This document shows, in pieces, positions 6,727 to 13,886 of a stretch of 13,886 bases of DNA. The DNA is taken from the NCBI GenBank assembly GCA_964621225.1, contig CAZULK010000064.1:1-13886 (forward strand), given 5' to 3'. The stretch is from CAYNUJ01 sp964621225. Lineage in GTDB: Bacteria > Bacteroidota > Ignavibacteria > Ignavibacteriales > Melioribacteraceae. The notes beneath the pieces were generated by a model. The model ran no database searches. It saw only the letters and a program-made list of their open reading frames with translations, and was not told where the DNA came from. The translations under genes were made by a program, and so were the position numbers. Numbering within the stretch: the first letter of the stretch is position 1; each line of letters starts with the position of its first letter.

Positions 6727-9700
6727 ATGAAAAAGTTTTTGTATATAATTTTAATTTTAACTTTTGCGGCATCTTTTCTGCAAGCTCAAAGCAGAGAACA
6801 TGTTCCCGGAAAGGAAAGGGGTAATTCCGGTAAAAGAGCAAAAGTTCAAATGGAAGGAAATAGAATTAGAACTACGATTCATAATTTCGCCTTTTCCGGT
6901 AGAACCGGAGGAGAATTTCCAATTTCCGTTCAAACCCCATACGAATGGCCTAAAAATACAGGTCAGGTTTATTTAGCATTACAAGCGCTTATTATTGGTG
7001 GTGAAGTTGTGGATGATTTGGGAGAAACTCAAAGAATAATTGACGTTCCGAGTTACAGAACTTCCCCACAGGGTGCAAGTTGGAATATTGAACCTGTTCC
7101 CGGCTACTATAATGATAATCGTCCCGAACGTTCTGTGGCAACCAGTGTTGATGAAACCACTTGGCCCAGTTTTTGGCCGGATAGAATGAATGACCAAGTC
7201 GATCCGGGTTGGAAAGGTTCATGGAACGGTTATTTCGGAAAAAATGTTTTCAATGCCGATCAGGAAGTTTTTTATCGTGCATCCGATGATAATTACGACA
7301 GATATGCAAATTACTTCCCCGATACTACAGACCTTTCGAGAAAAGGGATGGGACTTATTATAGACGTTCGTGCTCTTGCATGGTCTCAAGTTTTGGTTCA
7401 AGATGCTATCTATTTATTACATACAATAAAAAATGACGGTACAAAAGACTTAAACAAGGTTGGCGTTACTGTTTGGTTTGCTGATTTCGTTGGCGGTAAC
7501 GGTGACAGTCAAGATGATATTTCGGAATTCGACTTGCTGGAAGATATTCTTTGGGCAAGAGATACCGATAACCGTGCACCCGATTTTGGTTCCGACCCTG
7601 TTGGAATTGTTGCTGTTTCTTTCCTCGAAACTCCGGGTAATGCTACAGACAGAATTGACAATGACGGCGATGGAATGGAAAACGGTCCAATCGTTCCAAG
7701 AGAATGGGTGCAAGTTGATGGTGAACCTGAAAATCCCGATGCCGATATTCCGGACAACTTGATTGACGATAACGGTAACGGATTGATTGACGAGAACCAA
7801 ACCCACATCGCATTCGATAATCAAGTTGGTGTTCAGTACGCTGATTACATTGACAATGATGGTGATGCAGAAGAAAATGCTCCTGTTGTAACACAGGAAA
7901 TGGTTGATTTAGTGCAAAATGATAAATTCAAGAGATGGCCTTTAATGGATTCTGTTCAAAACGGAAAAGTTCATCTTTTGATGGTTGAGAGCGACGATAT
8001 TGGTGCAGCTTTCAAAGATAATATAGACAACGACGACGATGGTGAGGAAGGCAGTCCGACCGTTACTCAGGAAATGATTGATGCCGCAGCTGCAGATGCT
8101 CCTTACTATAGATATAAAGTGCCTGGTACAGATATAATTCTTTACGACGTAAAAGCGGAAGACTTAGGCAAAAAATATGCAGATGGAATAGATAACGATG
8201 GAAATGGTGCCGTGGATGAATTTATGGACGAAGGCATTGACGAAATGGTTGATGAAGCAAGAAACGACGGTATTGACAATGACGGTGATTGGGATCCGTT
8301 GAAGGATGACGTTGGATTAGATGGTGTGGCAGATACCGGAGATCCGGGCGAAAATGACGGTAAACCAACTTCCGGAGCCGGAACCGGATTGCCGGGCGAA
8401 CCCAACGTGGATGTAACCGACGTTTCGGAAACCGACCAAATAGGTATTACAAACGCACAAAAAATACCCGCCGGTGGATTGAACATCAATTCAGATGCTC
8501 AAATGTGGTTTGATTTTATGATACCTGGTAAGTTCTTCGCACCATTCCCTGTGCTAGCCGGTGAATACGATTTGTTTGTTTCTTCAAGTTTCTTCCCGCT
8601 TAAAGCGGGTCAAACCGAACCGATTTCTTTGGCGGTTATGCTTGCAAATGGTCCTGCTAACGATCCGGATGGTTTGCAGCGTAAAGCAGAAATTCTGAGA
8701 AAAAGAGTTCGTGTTCAGGAAACTTATAACAACGATTATCAATTTGCGAACGCTCCGATAACCCCTACCGTTACTGCCATTGCTGGAGATAACAGAGTTA
8801 CTCTCTATTGGGATGACGAAGCTGAGAAATCATTCGATAGATACATCAATAACATTGGTGGTAATGGAAAGGATTTCGAAGGATATAAAATTTATAGAGC
8901 ATCCGATCCGGCATTCTTGGATGCAGAAAATATTACAAATGGTTTTGGAATTAAACAATTCAGAACTCCAATTGCACAGTTCGATTTGAAAGACGGAATA
9001 GTTGGTTTCGATTCATCCGGAATTGACGGTGTTCATTACTATATGGGTGATGATTCGGGACTTCAACATAGTTTCGTTGATTCCACTGTTCAGAATGGAT
9101 TCACCTACTACTATGCTGTAGTATCTTATGACTTTGGTTATCCTGCAGGGGATATTATTCCTTCTGAATCTCCGATGAGAATTTCATTGCAATCGGATGG
9201 AAGCGTTAAACTGGGTAAAAACGTTGTGGTGGTTAAACCCGAAGCGCCGGCTGCAGGTTATGTTGCTCCTACTCTTGGAAAAATCGAAAGGGTGGAAGGA
9301 TCTACAACCGGCTCTATCTTTTATGATATAATTGACATTAATAAAGTTAAAGATGGTCACGTTTATTATATCACTTTCGAAGATACAATAAAAGCTGCTT
9401 CAAAACCGGGAGAACAAGATACATTAACTACAAAGTCATTCACTCTTGTGGATTCTACAGATAATGTTGTGTTGATTGACAGAAGCACTAATCTTGATCC
9501 CGATTATGAACAGCCTATTGTTGATGGATTTAGATTGAAGTTCAAAAATGAAGATCGAGTGGATATAAATAAAAATACTTCCGGTTGGAATACTGACCAA
9601 GTTCCAAATTATGCATTCGAAAAGTTCACTTTCCTTACTGTTAGCGGTGAACCGAGACCAAATGACTACGATATTATTTTTGGTGACGTAGGAGAGGATA

Positions 9701-10377
9701 CCTCGAATGCGGCAACAATTGCAGGATTTTCATTCGCTGCAAAACCGGTTAATTTTAAAGTATACAACAGAAGTGATCAGAAATTCATCGATTTTGTATT
9801 TATGGAAGTTGATGGAAGCGACGGTGTATTTAGTGCCAAGGGAGCTTTCAAAGACAGAATCGTATTCATGGAGAAAAACACTGCCGGCGATGATGTGTTC
9901 ACATGGTGGTTCTATTTGGCTGCCGATACAACTGGTGGATACAGATTCCCACAAGCCGGAGATACTGCTTCAATTAGACTGAAAAAACCATTCTTATCAA
10001 CTGATAAATTCAGATTTGTTGCAAAGAGTGGTTATATCGATAAAGAACAAGCTAAGCTAGATTTAGAAAAAATTAAAGTTGTCCCGAATCCATATGTGGC
10101 TTCAGCTCTTTGGGAGCCTGCTAATCCGTTTAGCAGTGGTAGGGGACCAAGAGAATTACACTTTACTCATCTTCCGGCTAAGTGTAAGATCAGAATATTC
10201 ACTGTCAACGGTGAATTAGTTAAAACGATCGATCACGAAAGCCAATATAACGATGGAACTGCAAGTTGGAATCTTTTAACTAAAGATAATCTTTCTGCAT
10301 CCTATGGAGTTTATATTTACCAAATTGATGCTCCGGGAATCGGTCAGAAGATAGGCAAATTTGCGGTTATTAAATAA
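6727..10377 (+). CDS. Large secreted surface protein with acidic IDNDGDG repeats, FN3-like domain and C-terminal sorting-like domain
   Basis: I do not recognise a named family for the whole 1216-residue protein. It has a signal peptide (residues 1-20, ending FLQA before Gln21). An N-terminal region of about 280 residues is rich in aromatics, including a PYEWPKNTG segment. An acidic region at about 300-560 carries six Asp/Asn-rich motifs such as IDNDGDG and IDDNGNGLIDE, resembling calcium-binding loops of the EF-hand/dockerin/thrombospondin-3 kind. A fibronectin-III-like domain lies near 677-800 (RVTLYWD, FEGYKIYRAS, YYYAVVSYD). Mixed beta sequence follows, and the last 100 residues or so from about 1115 (KVVPNPYVAS, IRIFTVNGELVKTI, YGVYIYQI) resemble a T9SS type A or FlgD-like beta domain. 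AGGAGGA at 6714-6720 is a strong ribosome site. Position between receptor and PorV-like barrel suggests a surface-exposed partner exported by T9SS; that role is inference. Confidence 0.8.
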   Translation: MKKFLYIILILTFAASFLQAQSREHVPGKERGNSGKRAKVQMEGNRIRTTIHNFAFSGRTGGEFPISVQTPYEWPKNTGQVYLALQALIIGGEVVDDLGETQRIIDVPSYRTSPQGASWNIEPVPGYYNDNRPERSVATSVDETTWPSFWPDRMNDQVDPGWKGSWNGYFGKNVFNADQEVFYRASDDNYDRYANYFPDTTDLSRKGMGLIIDVRALAWSQVLVQDAIYLLHTIKNDGTKDLNKVGVTVWFADFVGGNGDSQDDISEFDLLEDILWARDTDNRAPDFGSDPVGIVAVSFLETPGNATDRIDNDGDGMENGPIVPREWVQVDGEPENPDADIPDNLIDDNGNGLIDENQTHIAFDNQVGVQYADYIDNDGDAEENAPVVTQEMVDLVQNDKFKRWPLMDSVQNGKVHLLMVESDDIGAAFKDNIDNDDDGEEGSPTVTQEMIDAAAADAPYYRYKVPGTDIILYDVKAEDLGKKYADGIDNDGNGAVDEFMDEGIDEMVDEARNDGIDNDGDWDPLKDDVGLDGVADTGDPGENDGKPTSGAGTGLPGEPNVDVTDVSETDQIGITNAQKIPAGGLNINSDAQMWFDFMIPGKFFAPFPVLAGEYDLFVSSSFFPLKAGQTEPISLAVMLANGPANDPDGLQRKAEILRKRVRVQETYNNDYQFANAPITPTVTAIAGDNRVTLYWDDEAEKSFDRYINNIGGNGKDFEGYKIYRASDPAFLDAENITNGFGIKQFRTPIAQFDLKDGIVGFDSSGIDGVHYYMGDDSGLQHSFVDSTVQNGFTYYYAVVSYDFGYPAGDIIPSESPMRISLQSDGSVKLGKNVVVVKPEAPAAGYVAPTLGKIERVEGSTTGSIFYDIIDINKVKDGHVYYITFEDTIKAASKPGEQDTLTTKSFTLVDSTDNVVLIDRSTNLDPDYEQPIVDGFRLKFKNEDRVDINKNTSGWNTDQVPNYAFEKFTFLTVSGEPRPNDYDIIFGDVGEDTSNAATIAGFSFAAKPVNFKVYNRSDQKFIDFVFMEVDGSDGVFSAKGAFKDRIVFMEKNTAGDDVFTWWFYLAADTTGGYRFPQAGDTASIRLKKPFLSTDKFRFVAKSGYIDKEQAKLDLEKIKVVPNPYVASALWEPANPFSSGRGPRELHFTHLPAKCKIRIFTVNGELVKTIDHESQYNDGTASWNLLTKDNLSASYGVYIYQIDAPGIGQKIGKFAVIK
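7636..8302 (+). repeat. Degenerate protein repeats of about 55-64 residues with IDNDGDG-type motifs
   Basis: Within the 1216-residue protein, copies begin near residues 304, 368, 426 and 481. The pattern is a short GxxxxD lead, then [IL]DNDGDG or close variants, EE/EN, P-x-V-x-x-E-[MW]-[VI], and a variable stretch. The VTQEM[VI]D block is nearly identical in the second and third copies. Two extra single motifs occur at about 345 (IDDNGNGLIDE) and 515 (GIDNDGDW). At DNA level the copies have drifted, so the duplication is old or under selection at protein level. Calcium binding is predicted from the Asp/Asn spacing. Confidence 0.7.
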
Positions 10378-10390
10378 GTTTGAAAAATTG

Positions 10391-10396
10391 AAGGAG
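10391..10396 (+). promoter_or_regulatory. Ribosome binding site for the GTG start of the PorV-like gene
   Basis: AAGGAG lies 7 nt before the GTG at 10404. It supports a non-ATG start directly followed by a basic residue and a signal-peptide core. Confidence 0.75.
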
Positions 10397-10403
10397 TAAT
10401 AAA

Positions 10404-11426
10404 GTGAATAGAGTTAAAATTTTATTTATAGCAATTTTGTCGGCAGCTTTTTTAAGTCTGCCGGCAGAAGCTCAGGTTACCAAAACCGGTACCACTGCTG
10501 CAAAATTTCTTAGCATTGGAATCGGTCCGAGAGCTAATGGAATGGGTTCCGCATTCAGTGCAATTGCCAATGATGCCTCGGCAATGTACTGGAATCCTGC
10601 CGGGATCGCCCAAGTGGAAGGATATCAAGCGATATTTACTTATACAAAGATGTTCGCAGATGTAAACTTAAATTATTTTGGCGTTGTAATGCCTGCCGGC
10701 GAAATTGGTAATTTTGGTGTAAATGTTACCGCTCTTAACTTTGGAGAAATGGATGTTACAACAGAATACCATCCCGAAGGTACAGGACAAAAATTCTCCG
10801 CAGGCAGTTATGCTTTCGGACTTTCCTACGCCAAGTTTATTACCGACAGATTTATTGTTGGGGCGAATTTCAAATATATAAGGGAAGACATATCAAATTC
10901 GAGCGCTCAAGGCATTGCATTTGATATCGGTACAATATTTACAACACCCTTCTATGGAATAAGATTTGCGTCTTCCATTTCAAATTATGGAACAAAGATG
11001 CAAATGAGCGGGGATGATTTGCTGGTACGTCATGATACCGATCCTGGAAGAAATGGTAATAACGAAAGCCTTGATGCTTATCTTTCAACAGACGCATTCG
11101 AACTTCCTTTAAGACTTCAAATCGGTCTATCAAGGGAATTCAACATTATGGATCAAAAATTGACTTTGGCATTGGATGCAAATTATCCGAACGATAATTC
11201 CCAATGGGTAAATTTAGGAGGAGAACTATCTCTATTGAACGGATTGATTTCTTTAAGAGGTGGATATAAAACCTTGTTCCTAAAAGATTCTCAGGAAGGT
11301 GCAACTTTTGGAGTAGGATTAAATTATCAGGAAATGTCATTTTTCAAGTTTAGGTTAGACTATTCTTACCAAAAGTTCGAATATTTGGATAATATTCATA
11401 GTTTTGGTGTGATCCTGACTTTTTGA
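10404..11426 (+). CDS. PorV/PorQ-family outer-membrane beta-barrel protein
   Basis: Predicted FadL-like outer-membrane barrel of 340 residues. The signal peptide is residues 1-23 (ending PAEA before Gln24). The diagnostic N-terminal block of the PorV/PorQ/UPF0164 group follows: GPRANGMGSAFSAIANDASA at 41-60 and WNPAG at 63-67. Alternating hydrophobic/polar strands fill the rest, down to a terminal Phe (FGVILTF). In T9SS, PorV binds the C-terminal domain of cargo at the outer membrane and hands it to the attachment complex; many FCB genomes hold several paralogues next to particular cargo genes. This copy starts 26 bp after the acidic-repeat protein, probably in one operon with it and the TonB receptor, so it may serve that cargo. 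It starts with GTG behind a clear ribosome site. Which paralogue it is cannot be decided here. Confidence 0.87.
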   Translation: MNRVKILFIAILSAAFLSLPAEAQVTKTGTTAAKFLSIGIGPRANGMGSAFSAIANDASAMYWNPAGIAQVEGYQAIFTYTKMFADVNLNYFGVVMPAGEIGNFGVNVTALNFGEMDVTTEYHPEGTGQKFSAGSYAFGLSYAKFITDRFIVGANFKYIREDISNSSAQGIAFDIGTIFTTPFYGIRFASSISNYGTKMQMSGDDLLVRHDTDPGRNGNNESLDAYLSTDAFELPLRLQIGLSREFNIMDQKLTLALDANYPNDNSQWVNLGGELSLLNGLISLRGGYKTLFLKDSQEGATFGVGLNYQEMSFFKFRLDYSYQKFEYLDNIHSFGVILTF

Positions 11427-11430
11427 TTTG

Positions 11431-11454
11431 ATTAAAAATATGTTTATTTTTAAT
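11431..11454. repeat. Perfect AT-only inverted repeat between the PorV-like gene and the next gene
   Basis: ATTAAAAATA (11431-11440) is followed by TGTT and its exact complement TATTTTTAAT (11445-11454), beginning four bases after the stop codon. As RNA it makes a 10-bp A-U stem, weak as a terminator. It could be an RNA-processing or stability element, or a DNA palindrome for a regulator of the downstream gene, whose promoter must lie in or near this 75-bp gap unless it is read through. Confidence 0.5.
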
Positions 11455-11501
11455 GAATTAGACACAACTAACTATTCAACAACAAAAATAAGGAGCGTTT
11501 T

Positions 11502-13604
11502 ATGAAAAAACTCTTCACTTTTGCAGCAGCTATGCTGTTTGTCGCTTCTTTGGCTTTGCAAGCTCAACCATATACTGTTACTTTCAATGTGGATATGAGC
11601 GTTAAAGCAGCCGAAGGCTCATTCAGCGTAGGTGATTCTGTATTCGTTCGTGGAAGTTTCAACGATTGGGGAACAACCGATATGATGGACGATACAGACG
11701 GCGATTCTGTTTATACACTTGCTGTTAGCGGGTTCAATGCTAACGACACTGTGTATTACAAGTTTTTCCATACACCTGATGTATGGGAATCTGATCCGAA
11801 TCGCGAACTTATAGTTACCGGCGATGCAGCAGTAACTGATTTCTTCGATCGTGACAGTGTTGTTAATACAACAACTTATACTGTTACATTCCAAGTAGAT
11901 ATGAACGTTAAGCAACAGGAAGGATTGTTTGATCCTGCTGCAAATAATGTTTATGTACGCGGAAGCTTCAATGGTTGGGGAACCGACAATATGATGGACG
12001 ACACCGACGGAGATCTTGTATACGAAACTGCTGTTGCAGGTTTACAAGGTAGCATCGACTTCAAATTCTATTATGATAACCCAGACACATGGGAAAGTGA
12101 TCCTAATAGAAACTTGAATGTTGATAGCGATATTACTTTCAAAGATTATTTTGATCGTGATAGCGTTGTTACTTTGGAAACTTATACTGTTACTTTCCAA
12201 GTTGATATGTCTGTTAAAGACGCCGAAGGTACATTCGACAAAACAGCATCTAATGTATCCGTTCGCGGTTCGTTCAACGGTTGGGGACAAACAGCCATGG
12301 ATGATACTGACGGTGATTTAGTGTACGAAGCTGTAGTAGCAGATGTACAAGCCGGAACACAAGCATTTAAGTTTTTCTACGATAATCCGGATACTTGGGA
12401 AAATGATCCTAATAGAGAAATTGATGTATCAAGTGACATGACTTTCCGTGATTTCTTCGATCGTGATAGCGTAATTGATATCACAGGTGACGGAAATGTT
12501 CTTTTCAAAATTGATATGTCTGTAATGGAAGAAATTGGTATCTTCGATGCAACAACCGATTCCGTGCAAGTAAGAGGCGGATTTAACGGTTGGAGTGATG
12601 GAGATCCTGCTCGTTCAAAAATGAGCCAGAATCCTTTAATTCCAAGTGTTTGGACCTTGAATGTTCCATTCACATCACAACCAATAGACGAAGAATTACA
12701 ATACAAATATTACGTAGCTTTGGCTGATCCTGGTATCTGGACCGATGGTTGGGAAAGACCAAATAGCCAAGGTGGTGGAAACCGTGGTGTTCTCTTCAAA
12801 GGGGAACCTGCTCAGGAAGTTGACGATGTTTGGTATGATGATATTAACCCGGATTGGGTAATTGAAGCAGGTAAATCTATTGATGTTACATTTAGCGTGG
12901 ATATGACTCCTGCTATGGACCCTGACAAACAAGCAGTTCCTTTCGATCCTGCAACTGATACACTGTATTGGATTGGAGAACAGCCTTCGTTCGTAAGAAC
13001 TCAAGGTTGGGAAGATACAGATAATATGAAAGTATTTATGTTGACTGACGATGATAATGACGGAGTTTATACTGGTACTTTGACAGTTAACGGTCCATCG
13101 TTTAACTCCTTCCAGTATCGTTATGCTTATGTCAGCGCTGCAGACGGTGGCAACTTCATTCACGAACCAGCTGGTTTCGGTGACTTTGCATATCGTGTAA
13201 GATATTGTGCAATGGACGGTGTAAGATCATTCGTTCAGCCTTATGCAACTCCTACCGATGTATGGACAAATCAAGAAGACAAGTCCGATCAGTGGGAAGA
13301 TGGTCCTACAACAGGTGTTAGAGAAACAGATGCAATCGTTAATAAATTCGAATTGCAACAGAACTATCCTAACCCGTTCAACCCGACAACTACAATCAGA
13401 TTCAGCGTTCCTGCAAAAGGAATGGTGACTTTGAGAGTATACAATGTATTGGGTCAGTTGGTAGCTAATTTAGTAAATCAAGAACTTAAAGCTGGAAGTT
13501 ACGAAGTAGATTTTGACGGCTTCGCATTAAGTTCAGGTATTTATTTGTATAAATTATCTACAGGAAATTACGAAGCAACAAAGAAAATGATGCTTCTCAA
13601 ATAA
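11502..13604 (+). CDS. Secreted multi-module protein with five beta-sandwich-like repeats and T9SS type A sorting domain
   Basis: A 700-residue secreted protein. The signal peptide is residues 1-21 (ending LALQA before Gln22). Modules 1-3 start at Tyr24, Tyr126 and Tyr228, exactly 102 residues apart. Each has the order YTVTFxVDMSV, VRGSFNxWG, DDTDGDxVY, a KF[FY] strand, WExDPNR and a closing FDRDSV. Modules 4 (from about 331) and 5 (from about 460) keep the VDM strand but are longer and have lost or altered the DTDGD and WExDPNR blocks. The modules resemble the starch-binding/early-set sandwiches found beside FCB glycosidases, but no catalytic domain is present. Residues 614-700 are a canonical type A sorting domain (QQNYPNPFNPTTTIRFS, LRVYNVLGQLV, GIYLYKL, final Lys). 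AGGAG at 11491-11495 is the ribosome site. It is likely T9SS-exported and surface-attached; glycan binding, adhesion or surface-layer roles are all possible. Confidence 0.85.
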   Translation: MKKLFTFAAAMLFVASLALQAQPYTVTFNVDMSVKAAEGSFSVGDSVFVRGSFNDWGTTDMMDDTDGDSVYTLAVSGFNANDTVYYKFFHTPDVWESDPNRELIVTGDAAVTDFFDRDSVVNTTTYTVTFQVDMNVKQQEGLFDPAANNVYVRGSFNGWGTDNMMDDTDGDLVYETAVAGLQGSIDFKFYYDNPDTWESDPNRNLNVDSDITFKDYFDRDSVVTLETYTVTFQVDMSVKDAEGTFDKTASNVSVRGSFNGWGQTAMDDTDGDLVYEAVVADVQAGTQAFKFFYDNPDTWENDPNREIDVSSDMTFRDFFDRDSVIDITGDGNVLFKIDMSVMEEIGIFDATTDSVQVRGGFNGWSDGDPARSKMSQNPLIPSVWTLNVPFTSQPIDEELQYKYYVALADPGIWTDGWERPNSQGGGNRGVLFKGEPAQEVDDVWYDDINPDWVIEAGKSIDVTFSVDMTPAMDPDKQAVPFDPATDTLYWIGEQPSFVRTQGWEDTDNMKVFMLTDDDNDGVYTGTLTVNGPSFNSFQYRYAYVSAADGGNFIHEPAGFGDFAYRVRYCAMDGVRSFVQPYATPTDVWTNQEDKSDQWEDGPTTGVRETDAIVNKFELQQNYPNPFNPTTTIRFSVPAKGMVTLRVYNVLGQLVANLVNQELKAGSYEVDFDGFALSSGIYLYKLSTGNYEATKKMMLLK
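11571..12491 (+). repeat. Three tandem modules of about 306 bp
   Basis: Units begin at 11571, 11877 and 12183, precisely 306 bp apart; the third runs to about 12491, where the first diverged copy begins. Protein identity is high at YTVTFxVDMSV, GSFNxWG, DTDGD, DPNR and FDRDSV. Most synonymous sites differ, but GATCGTGATAGCGT is shared by the ends of units 2 and 3. This suggests an old duplication kept by selection, with perhaps limited local conversion. Confidence 0.85.
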
Positions 13605-13625
13605 TTAATCTTTTGGATTGATTTT

Positions 13626-13660
13626 AGCCGGTTCCCGAAAAGGGACCGGCTTTTTTATTT
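13626..13660 (+). terminator. Rho-independent terminator after the module protein gene
   Basis: AGCCGGTTCCC (13626-13636) pairs with GGGACCGGCT (13642-13651) with a single bulged T, around the loop GAAAA, followed by TTTTT, an A and more Ts. It lies 21 bp past the stop codon at 13604. It is GC-rich and stable, and marks the end of the transcription unit. Confidence 0.92.
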
Positions 13661-13739
13661 TAAATTGTATTTAAACAATTTGTTTAGTTTTCTGGCGAAT
13701 ACATAAATGATGTTTTGACGGAATTCAATAATTCACATT

Positions 13740-13845
13740 CAACCCCTGTAGGGTTGCGGATTACTTCGTAAATCAGCTTCTATTCATATTCGACTGCGCT
13801 TCGCAGTCAATTTAATTTTTATTTGTACGATTCGTAAAATAGGTT
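13740..13845. other. Intergenic run of short perfect hairpins
   Basis: No convincing gene is visible after the terminator. Within about 100 bp there are CAACCC/GGGTTG (13740-13756, loop CTGTA), GACTGCG/CGCAGTC (13792-13808, loop CTT, followed by a T-rich stretch), and smaller stems at about 13759-13774 (around TTC) and around 13825-13836 (TACG/CGTA). This clustering resembles interspersed extragenic palindromes. The GACTGCG stem could also be a terminator for a neighbouring transcript. The rest of 13661-13886 shows nothing identifiable. Confidence 0.45.
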
Positions 13846-13886
13846 GGGATGGTGGTTGAAATTTCATTGGATCAGAACCGCAACGC

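Noticed and set aside
7450..8489. Several long minus-strand open frames (7450-7824, 7509-7808, 7643-7894, 8142-8489)
   Set aside because: They lie opposite the Asp/Asn/Gly-rich repeat region. Codons GAT, GAC, AAT and GGT read in reverse give few stops, so long antisense frames are expected there. No ribosome sites or recognisable protein features were seen.
4019..10377. SusC/SusD polysaccharide utilisation pair
   Set aside because: The receptor has the regulatory-like N-domain, but the next gene is not a SusD-type lipoprotein: it has an ordinary signal peptide without a lipobox cysteine, acidic repeats and a sorting-like tail.
11571..12491. CRISPR or phage-like repeat array
   Set aside because: The periodicity of 306 bp is inside one open reading frame and reflects protein modules. 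There are no short identical repeats with unique spacers.
13849..13886. Possible start of a gene running off the right edge (ATG at 13849)
   Set aside because: Only 12 codons are visible, with no good ribosome site or recognisable sequence. The opposite strand also stays open over this short stretch, so there is no basis for a call.

Overview
The window reads as a chromosomal segment of a moderately AT-rich member of the FCB superphylum (Bacteroidota/Ignavibacteriota/Calditrichota and relatives). Three things point there. Two proteins carry C-terminal domains of the type IX secretion system (T9SS) kind. There is a PorV-like barrel and a TonB-dependent receptor with an N-terminal carboxypeptidase-regulatory-like domain. 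Two promoters fit the Bacteroidota TTTG / TAnnTTTG pattern. Strong Shine-Dalgarno sequences before the four outer-membrane or secreted genes, and the YPNPFNP style of sorting tail, make an Ignavibacteriota- or Calditrichota-like lineage more likely than classical Bacteroidia. That placement is inference.

Left part, minus strand: a tRNA-Asp (GTC) at the edge with its own promoter, then pfkA (6-phosphofructokinase of the Gly/Lys active-site type) and rnhC (ribonuclease HIII). rnhC lies upstream of pfkA and is probably co-transcribed with it. An 84-bp divergent region separates rnhC from the plus-strand genes and holds a well-formed promoter pointing right.

Middle, plus strand: a lipoprotein with two parvulin-type prolyl isomerase domains ends in a hairpin terminator. 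It is followed by a compact three-gene cluster (gaps of 23 and 26 bp): a TonB-dependent receptor, a 1216-residue secreted protein with acidic Asp/Asn-rich repeats, an FN3-like domain and a C-terminal sorting-like domain, and a PorV/PorQ-family barrel. The likely logic is that the isomerase helps fold outer-membrane barrels, the PorV-like protein serves T9SS cargo export or attachment, and the large protein is a surface partner of the receptor.

Right part: after a 75-bp gap containing a perfect AT-only inverted repeat comes a 700-residue secreted protein. It has three 102-residue beta-sandwich-like repeats, two diverged copies and a canonical type A sorting tail. A strong rho-independent terminator closes it. 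The last 226 bases hold no convincing gene but carry a run of short perfect hairpins.

The most interesting material is the receptor / acidic-repeat protein / PorV-like cluster beside the repeat-module protein. It looks like a surface uptake or adhesion apparatus whose substrate cannot be read from sequence. No CRISPR array, transposase or phage gene is visible.
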